Source: an uncultured Prevotellaceae bacterium (GTDB lineage: Bacteria; Bacteroidota; Bacteroidia; Bacteroidales; Bacteroidaceae). Taken from it: a stretch of 64,000 nucleotides of DNA. A program made the translations under genes and the position numbers. Below the pieces are notes generated by a model. That model searched no databases. It saw nothing but the letters and a program-made list of their open reading frames with translations, and was not told the DNA's origin. The stretch spans positions 161,527 through 225,526 of the forward strand of contig ONLL01000004.1 of assembly GCA_900318685.1 (NCBI GenBank), given 5' to 3'. Positions 6,993 to 15,335 of the stretch are shown piece after piece; the stretch's first letter is position 1, and each line of letters starts with the position of its first letter.

Positions 6993-7062
6993 TCTCAATT
7001 CTCAACTCTCATCTCTCAACTCTCAAATCTCAAATCTCAAATCTCAATTCTCAAATCTCAAA
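6993..7062. repeat. heptanucleotide tandem array (10 units)
   Basis: Ten consecutive 7-base units in perfect phase, variants of TCTCAAA (TCTCAAT, TCTCAAC, TCTCATC). It fills most of the spacer between DUF3822 and rsmD. It is not a multiple-of-three repeat, and no ORF spans it. Confidence 0.9.
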
Positions 7063-7071
7063 TCAAGACCA

Positions 7072-7875
7072 TCACCTCCCTTTCACTACCAGCGCCTGCA
7101 AGTCGAAGGGAATGCCCTTGACCTTCGTCACAGGATGCTGGTTGAAGTCGGCAGAGGGATTGACCACCAGCACCTTCTTCAGAAACGCACGCAGCTCGGT
7201 CGTCACAGTCTCATCATCCGAGATGTCACCCATCAGATGCAGCTCGTCGGCCTCAGCATCCATCTGCAGCTCCTTCCAAACGTAAGCGATGAAGAACACT
7301 GCATCCTTGCTGCGGCTGGCATCGAAGGAATTGCTGAACCTGAAACGATTCTGCTGAAACGAGAAGAGCTCCAGGCGCTTCTCGTGGAAATAGGCATAGA
7401 GCTTGCGGTTCTTGCCTGTAAAGCTGCGCTGATGCAGATAGCGCCACAGCGGCTGCAGCACCGTCACCATCCGCACATCGCGGAAATGATCGTCGAGCAC
7501 CAGCTTCAGGTCTTTGTTCACAGAGAAGACGGCCACCGCATGAAGGTCGGGCAGCACATTATAGGTCACTTTATCCTGCTCCTGACGAGGGAAGGCATGA
7601 TAGTAGAGCTGCTCCATCACCGACTCATCGAACAACTCCACAGGCACCAGCATCACATCGGAGTCGATCAGCACACGAACTCTCGGAGGGCTCTGCAGCA
7701 GCAGGTCGCTAGTCTTGAAGGCCTCACGAAGGTTGGCAGCCATCGATACGCCGCTCTTCACCACAAACGGCTCATATACAACATCATCGCTGCCGTCGCT
7801 CTGGGCGAGCATCGCTATGTTGTTGCGCCCGATGCGCATAGTCAATCGTTGCTTGTTGTTACTCATTTCTGACAT
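7072..7875 (-). CDS. DUF3822 family protein
   Basis: A 267-residue cytosolic protein of the Bacteroidota-specific DUF3822 family, which has an actin-like/PilM-like ATPase fold by family knowledge but no assigned function. There is no signal peptide or membrane segment. Two ATG starts are plausible, 7875 and 7866; both overlap the end of the small membrane protein gene, which suggests translational coupling. The neighbourhood (rsmD downstream) is typical of the family. Confidence 0.8.
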   Translation of the reverse strand: MSEMSNNKQRLTMRIGRNNIAMLAQSDGSDDVVYEPFVVKSGVSMAANLREAFKTSDLLLQSPPRVRVLIDSDVMLVPVELFDESVMEQLYYHAFPRQEQDKVTYNVLPDLHAVAVFSVNKDLKLVLDDHFRDVRMVTVLQPLWRYLHQRSFTGKNRKLYAYFHEKRLELFSFQQNRFRFSNSFDASRSKDAVFFIAYVWKELQMDAEADELHLMGDISDDETVTTELRAFLKKVLVVNPSADFNQHPVTKVKGIPFDLQALVVKGR

Positions 7876-7999
7876 CTCTCAGCTCTTGACGTTTGTCTGC
7901 AGCACGTTGCTCATGGACTACACTCCTGATGCAGATGGCCAGCAAAACGACCACCAGCACCACCAAAACGGCGTTAGCCCACTGCTCACTGCGTTTCAT
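7859..7999 (-). CDS. 46-residue single-pass membrane protein
   Basis: A short frame with ATG at 7999 encodes 46 residues: a six-residue charged start (MKRSEQW), one strongly hydrophobic helix (ANAVLVVLVVVLLAICI) and a charged, basic/acidic tail. The stop codon overlaps the start of the DUF3822 gene, and a TACTTTTG promoter box lies 10 bases upstream of the ATG. The arrangement supports a real gene. I do not recognise the family; function unknown. Confidence 0.65.
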   Translation of the reverse strand: MKRSEQWANAVLVVLVVVLLAICIRSVVHEQRAADKRQELRDVRNE

Positions 8000-8008
8000 A
8001 TTTGAATG

Positions 8009-8016
8009 CAAAAGTA
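8009..8016 (-). promoter_or_regulatory. -7 element for the small membrane protein/DUF3822/rsmD unit
   Basis: TACTTTTG on the minus strand ends 10 bases before the ATG at 7999, giving a very short predicted leader. Confidence 0.5.
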
Positions 8017-8097
8017 ATGAAAAGTTTGGAGTTTGGCATGAGGAGACAGAAGTAATTTGCCGCTGCTTAACATTTTTTGTGTGTTCGTGAGGAAAAA

Positions 8098-8132
8098 ACT
8101 CCTCACTCCTCGCTCCTAACTCCTAACTCTTT
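8098..8132. repeat. heptanucleotide tandem array abutting a promoter (5 units)
   Basis: Five 7-base units (ACTCCTC twice, GCTCCTA, ACTCCTA, ACTCTTT) end two bases before the -7 box of the helicase gene. They therefore occupy the position between the -33 and -7 elements and upstream. Confidence 0.85.
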
Positions 8133-8134
8133 TG

Positions 8135-8142
8135 TACCTTTG
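8135..8142 (+). promoter_or_regulatory. -7 element for the helicase gene, leaderless candidate
   Basis: TACCTTTG is followed only four bases later by the ATG at 8147, so transcription would begin at or next to the start codon. Confidence 0.55.
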
Positions 8143-8146
8143 CACC

Positions 8147-9643
8147 ATGATTACGGATGAACTGACATACAGAATCCGCCAGAACTTCGGACTAGTGCCC
8201 ACAGCTGAGCAGGAGCAGGCCATGAGCGTGTTTGCCAGCTTTCTCACCGACAGGTCACCACAGGCCGTGATGATCCTGCGCGGCTCGGCTGGCACCGGCA
8301 AGACCACACTGGCCGCTGCCATCGTGCGCACCTTGCTGGCGCTGAAGCAGAAACTGATACTGCTGGCTCCCACGGGAAGGGCTGCAAAGGTGTTCTCGCT
8401 CTATGCCGGCAACCCTGCATACACCATCCATCGTCACATCTACCGACAGCGGACGGCGGGCGACCTCTCGGCATTCAATCTGAATGACAATCTGCACCGC
8501 GACACCTTGTTCATCATCGACGAGGCATCGATGATCTCCAATACGCCCATCGACAACAACTTCGGATCGGGATGCCTGCTCGACGACCTCATACGCTATG
8601 TCTATCAAGGGCAGAACTGCCGCATGCTGCTCATCGGCGACCGGGCGCAGCTGCCGCCCATAGGCGAGGAGGGAGAGGCTCCGGCACTCAGCGCAGCTAC
8701 GCTGCAGGGCTACGGGCTCGACGTCTATGAGGCCGACCTCAACGAGGTGCTGCGACAGAGTCAGGAGTCGGGCATCCTCTACAATGCCACCGTCGTCCGA
8801 CAGATGATCACACACGACGAAGTGCCTCTGCTGCCCAAAATCCGCTTCCAGGGATTTCCCGACATTGTCAATGTCCCGGGCGATGAACTGATCGACGCGC
8901 TGTCAACGAGCTTCAGTAACGTTGGCACTGACGAGACCATCGTCGTCACTCGCTCCAACAAGCGGGCCAACATCTACAACATGGGCATACGCAACACCGT
9001 CCTCGACCGTGAGGAAGAGCTCTGTCGCGGCGATAAGCTCATGATCGTGAAGAACAACTATCATTGGAAACCTACCCCCTACCCTTCCCGAACAGAAGGA
9101 GAGACGGAGTACTCCAAGGGCCAAGCGGCTGACCTTCCCTCCCGCACGGGAGGGGCTGGAGGCGGGTTCCTGGCTAATGGCGACCACTGCGTAGTGCAAC
9201 GTGTAAGGAATGTTCGCGAGCTTTACGGCTTTCGCTTTGCCGACATCACCATCCGGCTGCCCGACTATGATGACTGCGAACTGACGGTAACAGCCATCCT
9301 CGACACGCTCAGGGCTGAGGCTCCGGCTCTGACAAGGACTCAGCAGGAGCAGCTGTTCAATCAAGTAGTGGAGGACTATGCCGACATACCCCTCAAGGCC
9401 GACCGCATCAAAGCCCTGAGAAACGATGTCTACTACAATGCGCTGCAGGTGAAGTACGGTTATGCCGTGACCTGTCACAAGGCGCAGGGCGGCCAATGGG
9501 CGCATGTCTACATCGATCAGGGATACATGACCGACGACATGCTCTCGCCCGACTACATCCACTGGCTCTACACCGCTCTCACCCGGGCCACCGAAAAGGT
9601 GTTCCTCGTCAACTGGCCCGCTACACAAACAAAAGAACTATGA
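8147..9643 (+). CDS. RecD-like ATP-dependent DNA helicase (AAA/UvrD_C_2)
   Basis: A 498-residue superfamily 1 helicase. Walker A GSAGTGKTT is at residues 46-54, Walker B FIIDEAS with D125/E126, and the C-terminal motif YAVTCHKAQGGQW typical of RecD/UvrD_C_2 near residue 443. ATG 8147 is chosen because the promoter box ends at 8142; a TTG at 8132 would lie inside the promoter. Residues about 307-341, just before GFLANGD, are an insertion encoded by a 105-bp element with inverted arms whose length is exactly 35 codons. It falls in a loop between motifs. The gene overlaps the next by ATGA. Confidence 0.9.
   Translation: MITDELTYRIRQNFGLVPTAEQEQAMSVFASFLTDRSPQAVMILRGSAGTGKTTLAAAIVRTLLALKQKLILLAPTGRAAKVFSLYAGNPAYTIHRHIYRQRTAGDLSAFNLNDNLHRDTLFIIDEASMISNTPIDNNFGSGCLLDDLIRYVYQGQNCRMLLIGDRAQLPPIGEEGEAPALSAATLQGYGLDVYEADLNEVLRQSQESGILYNATVVRQMITHDEVPLLPKIRFQGFPDIVNVPGDELIDALSTSFSNVGTDETIVVTRSNKRANIYNMGIRNTVLDREEELCRGDKLMIVKNNYHWKPTPYPSRTEGETEYSKGQAADLPSRTGGAGGGFLANGDHCVVQRVRNVRELYGFRFADITIRLPDYDDCELTVTAILDTLRAEAPALTRTQQEQLFNQVVEDYADIPLKADRIKALRNDVYYNALQVKYGYAVTCHKAQGGQWAHVYIDQGYMTDDMLSPDYIHWLYTALTRATEKVFLVNWPATQTKEL
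9066..9170. repeat. 105-bp element with inverted arms, in frame inside the helicase gene
   Basis: The left arm (GGAAACCTACCCCCTACCC at its start) and the right arm (GGAGGCGGGTTCC at its end) are imperfect inverted copies of about 36 bases. Each contains its own small dyad, for example CTCCCGCACGGGAG. Length is 105 bases, so the frame is kept. Composition and palindromes differ from the flanking coding sequence, suggesting insertion of a short mobile or BIME-like repeat. Confidence 0.65.
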
Positions 9644-10176
9644 ACTATCAACAAATAATCGACAAGTATTACCCGGAGGACGATGCACTGCGCCGCCTCC
9701 TGCTGAAGCACTCACGTCAAGTGACCGACCGCTGCCTGCTCATCGCCAGCCGACACCCAGAGCTGAACGCCGACACTGCCTTCCTCGAGGAAGCCGCCAT
9801 GCTCCACGACATCGGCATACGCTGGTGTCATGCCCCTTCCATCTTCTGCGAGGGCACGGAACCATACATCCGTCACGGACTCATCGGAGCAGAGCTGCTG
9901 CGGCAAGAGGGTTACGAGCGGCACGCTCGTGTCTGCGAACGTCATACTGGTACAGGCATCACCATCGAACAGATAGAACGTCAGCACCTGCCCTTGCCGC
10001 CCGCCGACTATCAGCCCGTCAGCATCGAGGAAATCATCATCTGCTATGCCGACAAGTTCTACTCCAAGTCCCGTCCCGACCGCATCCTCACTGTCGACCA
10101 GGCAGCACAGAGCCTCGAGAAGTTCGGACACGAAGGCGTGGAGAAGTTCCTCAGCTGGGCAGAAATGCTGGAATAA
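9640..10176 (+). CDS. HD-domain phosphohydrolase
   Basis: A 178-residue protein with an HD metal-binding pair (H55-D56 in AAMLHDIGIR) and a second histidine in the next helices, as in small HD hydrolases of the YqeK/uncharacterised HDIG type. The likely reaction is phosphohydrolysis of a nucleotide, but the substrate cannot be read. The start is the ATG overlapping the helicase stop (ATGA); a longer upstream frame is the shadow of the helicase gene. Translationally coupled to the helicase. Confidence 0.85.
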   Translation: MNYQQIIDKYYPEDDALRRLLLKHSRQVTDRCLLIASRHPELNADTAFLEEAAMLHDIGIRWCHAPSIFCEGTEPYIRHGLIGAELLRQEGYERHARVCERHTGTGITIEQIERQHLPLPPADYQPVSIEEIIICYADKFYSKSRPDRILTVDQAAQSLEKFGHEGVEKFLSWAEMLE

Positions 10177-10308
10177 CCACTCTTCAAAAGATCTCTTAAC
10201 ACCGAAAATCCCCACAAATCGGCGACGAATCAATTGCTATTTCTTGGGAAATGCTTGGATTGATGCGTTAAACTATCGTAAACGGGGCGATATTCGGGAT
10301 TTTTGATG

Positions 10309-10316
10309 TAATTTTG
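10309..10316 (+). promoter_or_regulatory. -7 element for lptD
   Basis: TAATTTTG ends five bases before the GTG at 10322, so the lptD mRNA would have almost no leader. No clear TTTG element is seen 20 bases upstream. Confidence 0.45.
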
Positions 10317-10321
10317 CAGCC

Positions 10322-13300
10322 GTGAAACAAAGAACGGGTACACTAATCTTCGTGCTGGCCTTCATGCTTCTGTGGGCCTGCACGCCGTCGTCGCTCTTCA
10401 AGGGTGGATCCCAGAAGGAGACGACTGGAACGGTGTTACCTCCCGACAATCCTACCCAAAGCACTCCGGATGATAGTCTGAAGACCCCGACGAAGGATCT
10501 GCCGGCCGATACTGTCCCCAAGGACACCATCCCCGTTGAGGTCATTCCCACCGACAGCATTCTTGCCGACAGCATTCCTGCTGACAGCATTCTCACAGAC
10601 AGTATCCTTGCTGACAGCACGGCTACGCAGGCCCTCAGCGACAGCATCGAAGCCCCTGTCGACATCAATCGTCCTGCCCACGCCGCCCTGAAGCGCGACA
10701 CTACCACAATGGACTCGCTCGAGCTGGCCATCTATAAATACAATAAGGTGATTGACGACTCGCTGCGACTCGACTCCCTGAACCGTCAGAAGAAGAACGG
10801 CATCGATGCGCCTGTGGTGTTCTCGGCCAAGGACTCGCTCATCTACGAGGCTGCTACGGGTATGGCCCACCTCTTCGGCGACAGCCACGTGGAATACCAG
10901 AACATGGACCTGCAGAGCGACAAGATATACATGTGCCTTGACTCCTCGCTCGTACATGCAACGGGCAGTCGCGACACCACCGGAATGCTGCAGGGAACGC
11001 CTGTGTTCAAGATGGGCAGCGACACTTATGAGAACGACACGATGGCCTTCAACTTCAAGACGAAGAAAGGACTCATCAAGCAGGTGTACACGGAGCAGGA
11101 GGAGGGATTCCTCACCGCAGAGATAGCAAAGCGAGGTGCCAACGGCGAGCTCTTCCTGGGAAAAGGACGCTATACCACCTGCGATGCCCCCCACCCCGAC
11201 TTCTACTTCGCTATGTCGAGGGCTAAGGTACGTCCCGGAAAGGACGTGGTCTTCGGACCTACTTACCTCGTCGTATGCGACGTGCCGCTGCCGCTGGCCG
11301 TTCCCTATGGCTTCTTCCCCTTCACCCAGAGCTACTCCTCGGGATTCATCATGCCTACCTATGGTGACGAGACGGAACGAGGATTCTACCTGCGCGACGG
11401 AGGATATTACTTCGCCGTCAGCGACAAAATGGACCTCAAGCTCCTCGGAGAGATCTATACCAAGGGCTCATGGGGTGCCTCTGTGGCCAGCAACTACCGC
11501 AAGCGCTACCGCTACAGCGGATCGGTCTATGCCAGCTACCAGAACACCATCAACGGCGAGAAGAACATGCCTGACTATTCCAAGCAGACTAGCTTCAAGA
11601 TACAATGGAGCCACCGACAGGACGCCAAGGCCAACCCCTTCAGCAACCTATCAGCATCGGTGAACTTCGCAACGTCGAGCTACGAGCGCAATAACCTCAC
11701 GTCGATGTACAACCCGCAGTCGATGACGCAGTCGACGCGTACATCGTCTGTATCCTACAGCACCAACTTTTCGAGCATCGGTATGACATTGTCGACGACG
11801 ATGAACCTCAACCAGAACATGAAGGACTCGACCATAGCTCTTACCTTGCCCGACCTTAACATTACCATCTCACGATTCTATCCCTTCAAGCGCAAGAAAA
11901 TGGCTGGTAAGGAGCGATGGTACGAGAAGATATCCATGAGCTACACCGGAAAGATATCCAACTCGATCAACACTAAGGAAGACAAGCTCATGCATTCGAA
12001 CATCATCAAGGACTGGAAGAACGGCATGCAGCACTCCATACCCATCAGCGCCAACTTCTCCATACTTGAATACATCAACGTCAACCCGTCGTTCAACTTC
12101 ACCGACCGCACCTATTCCAACAAGATCATGAAGTCGTGGGACAACGTCAGGAACCAGGAGGTCAACGACACCGTCTACGGATTCTACAATGTCTACAACT
12201 GGAACCTGTCACTATCCGCATCCACTAAGCTCTACGGATCATACATCCCCTCCCGCAAGATCTTCGGCGACAAGATCGACCGCATACGCCACGTCTTCAC
12301 CCCTAGTCTCAGCTTCAGCTATGCGCCCGACTTCAGCGCCGACCGCTACGGCTACTATCAGACCTACCAGAAGACCGATGCCGAAGGCAACGTCACCCTC
12401 GTTGAGTACTCACCCTACACCAGCGGCATGTTTGGCGTGCCTGGAAAGGGAAAGACGGGAAGCATTTCCTTCGACATGTCGAACAACATCGAGATGAAAA
12501 TCAAGAACGACGAGGACACCATCAGCGGCTTCAAGAAAGTGTCAATCATCGACGAGCTGGGAGCATCGATGTCCTACAACCTCTCGGCAAAGACTCGCCC
12601 CTGGAGTGACCTCAGCACACGTCTGCGACTGAAGATCACCAAGAGCTACACCTTCAACCTCAACGCTGTCTTCGCCAGCTATGTCTATGAGGCCGACTCT
12701 GTAGGAGCCACACCGCGTGTCAGCGACACACAGACTTACTGGGGCATGGGCAAGATCGGACGGTTCCAGGGTATGTCGCAGAACCTGAGCTACTCTATCA
12801 GCAATGAGAAGGTGGCCAAGATCATCAAATGGCTCAAGGGTGAGCGCGACGAGGACGAGAAGAGCAAGAGAAAGCGAAACAGCGATGAGGACGACGAATA
12901 CGACGAAGAGGATGAGAACGAGGTAGAGACCAATATCGACCACGATCTGGAGAAAGGAAAGCACGGAGCTAAGCGCAAAGCGGCCACCGATGCCGAGACC
13001 GACGAGGACGGTTACCTTCCCTTCTCACTGCCCTGGTCGCTCAGCTTCGGCTATGGTATCACCATGCGTGAGGACAACGATGTGAAGCGCTTCAACTATA
13101 ATACTATGCGCTATCCCTACAAGTTCACGCAGAACCTGAACGTCAGCGGTAACATCCGCATCTCCGATGGCTGGAACATATCTTTCTCCTCGGGTTACGA
13201 CTTCGATTACAAGAAAATATCGATGACGACGGCATCACTCAGCCGCGACCTGCACTGCTTCAGCATGTCGTGCTCCATCACGCTGGCACCTTACACCAGC

Positions 13301-13396
13301 TATAATTTCTCATTCCGCTGTAATGCCGCCACCCTCACCGATGCCTTGAAGTACGACAAGCGCTCGTCCTACTCCAACTCAGTGCAGTGGTATTAG
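10322..13396 (+). CDS. lptD: LPS-assembly outer membrane protein LptD
   Basis: The outer membrane translocon that inserts lipopolysaccharide, here the Bacteroidota form. The 1024-residue protein has an N-terminal leader with a possible lipobox (LLWACTPSS), a Pro/Thr/Asp-rich linker with five pentapeptide repeats of the ADSIL type (residues about 77-101, encoded by 15-base repeats), an OstA-like N-terminal domain (from about 160, FSAKDSLIYEAATGMAHLFGD pattern) and a long beta-rich barrel region. An acidic/basic low-complexity insert (DEDEKSKRKRNSDEDDEYDEEDE pattern) lies near residue 850. GTG start fits the promoter at 10309. OstA and SurA-like partners are encoded 27-33 kb away in this window. 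Confidence 0.88.
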   Translation: MKQRTGTLIFVLAFMLLWACTPSSLFKGGSQKETTGTVLPPDNPTQSTPDDSLKTPTKDLPADTVPKDTIPVEVIPTDSILADSIPADSILTDSILADSTATQALSDSIEAPVDINRPAHAALKRDTTTMDSLELAIYKYNKVIDDSLRLDSLNRQKKNGIDAPVVFSAKDSLIYEAATGMAHLFGDSHVEYQNMDLQSDKIYMCLDSSLVHATGSRDTTGMLQGTPVFKMGSDTYENDTMAFNFKTKKGLIKQVYTEQEEGFLTAEIAKRGANGELFLGKGRYTTCDAPHPDFYFAMSRAKVRPGKDVVFGPTYLVVCDVPLPLAVPYGFFPFTQSYSSGFIMPTYGDETERGFYLRDGGYYFAVSDKMDLKLLGEIYTKGSWGASVASNYRKRYRYSGSVYASYQNTINGEKNMPDYSKQTSFKIQWSHRQDAKANPFSNLSASVNFATSSYERNNLTSMYNPQSMTQSTRTSSVSYSTNFSSIGMTLSTTMNLNQNMKDSTIALTLPDLNITISRFYPFKRKKMAGKERWYEKISMSYTGKISNSINTKEDKLMHSNIIKDWKNGMQHSIPISANFSILEYINVNPSFNFTDRTYSNKIMKSWDNVRNQEVNDTVYGFYNVYNWNLSLSASTKLYGSYIPSRKIFGDKIDRIRHVFTPSLSFSYAPDFSADRYGYYQTYQKTDAEGNVTLVEYSPYTSGMFGVPGKGKTGSISFDMSNNIEMKIKNDEDTISGFKKVSIIDELGASMSYNLSAKTRPWSDLSTRLRLKITKSYTFNLNAVFASYVYEADSVGATPRVSDTQTYWGMGKIGRFQGMSQNLSYSISNEKVAKIIKWLKGERDEDEKSKRKRNSDEDDEYDEEDENEVETNIDHDLEKGKHGAKRKAATDAETDEDGYLPFSLPWSLSFGYGITMREDNDVKRFNYNTMRYPYKFTQNLNVSGNIRISDGWNISFSSGYDFDYKKISMTTASLSRDLHCFSMSCSITLAPYTSYNFSFRCNAATLTDALKYDKRSSYSNSVQWY

Positions 13397-13420
13397 CAGC
13401 TCGGCAAACCATACTTTGAA

Positions 13421-13618
13421 ACTACCCGAAGACCTTCTTCGACATGCTAATAGCTCTTCCTAGGCATGCTAATAGCTCTTCTTCGACATGCTAATAGCTC
13501 TTCCTAGGCATGCTAATAGCTCTTCCTAGACATGCTAATAGCTCTTCTTCGACATACTAATAGCTCAAGTCGGGCTGCTTAGTGGCCGAACTTCGACATC
13601 AAAGGCATAGATGCGTTA
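13421..13618. repeat. 22-bp tandem array A (about 9 units)
   Basis: Nine units in register from 13421. Six of them, starting at 13443, 13465, 13487, 13509, 13531 and 13553, begin CAT and contain CTAATAGCTC; variants end alternately in CTAGG/CTAGA or TTCGA. The outer units (13421, 13575, 13597) keep only the period and the edge bases. Lies between the convergent ends of lptD and the phosphatase gene. Confidence 0.92.
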
Positions 13619-13798
13619 AAGTAAAACAACTTGTTTTACCTTCGAAAGTCGGCTACTTTGGTCAGCAAAGTCGGCCACTTTGATAAGTAAAACAACTTGT
13701 TTTACTTTCAGCAGAGGCCCACTTTCCATTTCTTATTACGCCACTTACCAATCCTTGTTCCGTCACTTACCATTCCTTCTTCCGTCATTTCTCTCTCC
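13601..13798. repeat. 22-bp tandem array B (9 units, different register)
   Basis: Units begin at 13601, 13623, 13645, 13667, 13689, 13711, 13733, 13755 and 13777. Those at 13645 and 13667 share AAAGTCGGCYACTTTG. Those at 13623 and 13689 share AAAACAACTTGTTTTAC, a 9-bp inverted repeat around one base. The last two share ACTTACCAWTCC-type sequence. The register differs by 4 bases from array A, and the two arrays overlap slightly at their edges. Confidence 0.85.
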
Positions 13799-13837
13799 AA
13801 AGCGGTGTCCTTTAACGACATTTACCGCCCTCTCCTG

Positions 13838-15154
13838 CTAGTCCTTGAAACGGCGGAGTTTTTGAGTCCAGTACTTGCGTACGTCACGCCAACGGTAGTA
13901 GGGATAGGTATCGGTGTCTACTGGCAGCGATACCTCACGCTCGTTCAGAAGTGCCTTCATGAGGATCTGACCTTTACCTTTCTCAGGACGGTAGAAGATG
14001 AGCTGGATGTTGCAGGCCATTGGGAAGATGCGATAGTTGCGCCACTGCTCGTCGAGCTTCTCCATATCCTCAACAACCGCTCCGCAGTTATCTAGCTCAA
14101 GCAGGCAGGCCAAAGGCATGACACAGACCTCATGTCCGAAGCGGAGCGTAGCCTGTGGCTTTTGAAGGGCAACACAGGTGTCTGCCGTCTGAATGATATT
14201 CTCCAGCAGGTTGGCCTGTGAGAAAGGCATGATGCTGTTGGTATAGGGCGAAGGGCCATAGTTCTGATACCAGCCGACATTCTGTATGCGCCACATGTCG
14301 TAGATTTCGTCAGCAGTAAAAAGATGAAGCAGGTCGGGGGCATCATCGTGACTCTGCATATTGATGGCAACCTCAAACAACTGGTTCATCAGCCGATTGG
14401 CATTCACGCTGTCAGCAACCCACTGGGCATCATTGAACAGCACCACCATGAGACGCTGGGGATGAGTGTGGTTGCGATTGAACTCCCGAGAGACGCGATC
14501 GCCCTTCCCTGCATTCTCCTTCACCTTTCCCTCGCGCTCCTGGTTGAGGTAGTACTGCAAGGCATCGCTCACATCATTATGGATATGAGCAGTAGGATTG
14601 GCTGCCATCAGTTCCTCGCACTCTGCCACCATCGAGAGTATACAGCGGTTCACCGTAGTAGAGCGGGCATCAATAGGCACATCAGGACTCTTGAAGATCT
14701 CAGGGAAATGCTCGGCCATACGGCGGCCAATACCATGATGCTGACGCTCACCGACGGTAGTCAGGTCACCCAGTCGCTTATATGTAGTCTTATTGAATAG
14801 CTCAAGCCGTCGCAGAGTCTCCTGACCCTCACGCGTCAGCTTTCCCTCCTTACGGGCAAGTCGCATAGGACGTATCACGCGTTCATAGTCGTTCTCACCG
14901 ATGAGCCAGCGAGAGCCGTGACGTCCATAGTGGGACATATAGAAAGGCACATAGCCTTCGGGAGCAGGCGTATAGTTAAAATCTGGCAGCTGACGGTCGT
15001 AGTCAAGGTAGTTCGACCCTGCCAGCCAAGGGTTCTGGCTGAGTTCCTCACGTGCGGTAGTTCCGCTAGTCAGCACCGACTTCCGTTCCGATATCTGTGC
15101 CATGACAGCCATCACTGCCACGCCCATCATCATAGTTGCAAATACTCTTTTCAT
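13838..15154 (-). CDS. exported histidine phosphatase (acid phosphatase/phytase clade)
   Basis: A 438-residue protein with a signal peptide (MKRVFATMMMGVAVMAVMAQ). The catalytic RHGxR motif is in YGRHGSRW near residue 77, and a C-terminal LRFGHE supplies the HE/HD proton donor. This places it in the branch-2 histidine phosphatase family (acid phosphatases, phytases, MINPP). It probably releases phosphate from organic esters in the periplasm or outside the cell. A TATATTTG promoter and a TTTG box 20 bases further upstream precede it. Substrate is not determinable. Confidence 0.85.
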   Translation of the reverse strand: MKRVFATMMMGVAVMAVMAQISERKSVLTSGTTAREELSQNPWLAGSNYLDYDRQLPDFNYTPAPEGYVPFYMSHYGRHGSRWLIGENDYERVIRPMRLARKEGKLTREGQETLRRLELFNKTTYKRLGDLTTVGERQHHGIGRRMAEHFPEIFKSPDVPIDARSTTVNRCILSMVAECEELMAANPTAHIHNDVSDALQYYLNQEREGKVKENAGKGDRVSREFNRNHTHPQRLMVVLFNDAQWVADSVNANRLMNQLFEVAINMQSHDDAPDLLHLFTADEIYDMWRIQNVGWYQNYGPSPYTNSIMPFSQANLLENIIQTADTCVALQKPQATLRFGHEVCVMPLACLLELDNCGAVVEDMEKLDEQWRNYRIFPMACNIQLIFYRPEKGKGQILMKALLNEREVSLPVDTDTYPYYRWRDVRKYWTQKLRRFKD

Positions 15155-15175
15155 CTTTATTCAGATTTTTGCTTG

Positions 15176-15183
15176 CAAATATA
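15176..15183 (-). promoter_or_regulatory. -7 element for the histidine phosphatase gene
   Basis: TATATTTG on the minus strand, with a TTTG -33 element at 15204-15207 (20-base spacing). Leader about 20 bases. Confidence 0.65.
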
Positions 15184-15271
15184 CAAGAATTATCTGAATT
15201 ATGCAAATATTTGCGGCGGGAAAAGTTGGTTCATCCCAAATAACGCTACTATTTTGGACAAAGCGTAAAAA

Positions 15272-15304
15272 AAGAGGGTATGCCGCAAATTGGCACATCC
15301 TCTT
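15272..15304 (-). terminator. intrinsic terminator after module A
   Basis: Minus-strand stem AAGAGGATGTGCC paired with GGCATACCCTCTT, loop of about 7, followed by a run of seven T. It lies 31 bases after the stop of the last module A gene. Confidence 0.85.
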
Positions 15305-15335
15305 ATTGCGTTAAGACATTTGGAAATATGGTCTG

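Noticed and set aside
9496-9639. Longer start for the HD protein
   Set aside because: The extra residues are the helicase gene in another frame; ATG 9640 overlaps the helicase stop in a normal coupled arrangement.
13421-13798. Possible CRISPR array
   Set aside because: Units are directly abutting 22-mers with no unique spacers, and no cas genes are present.
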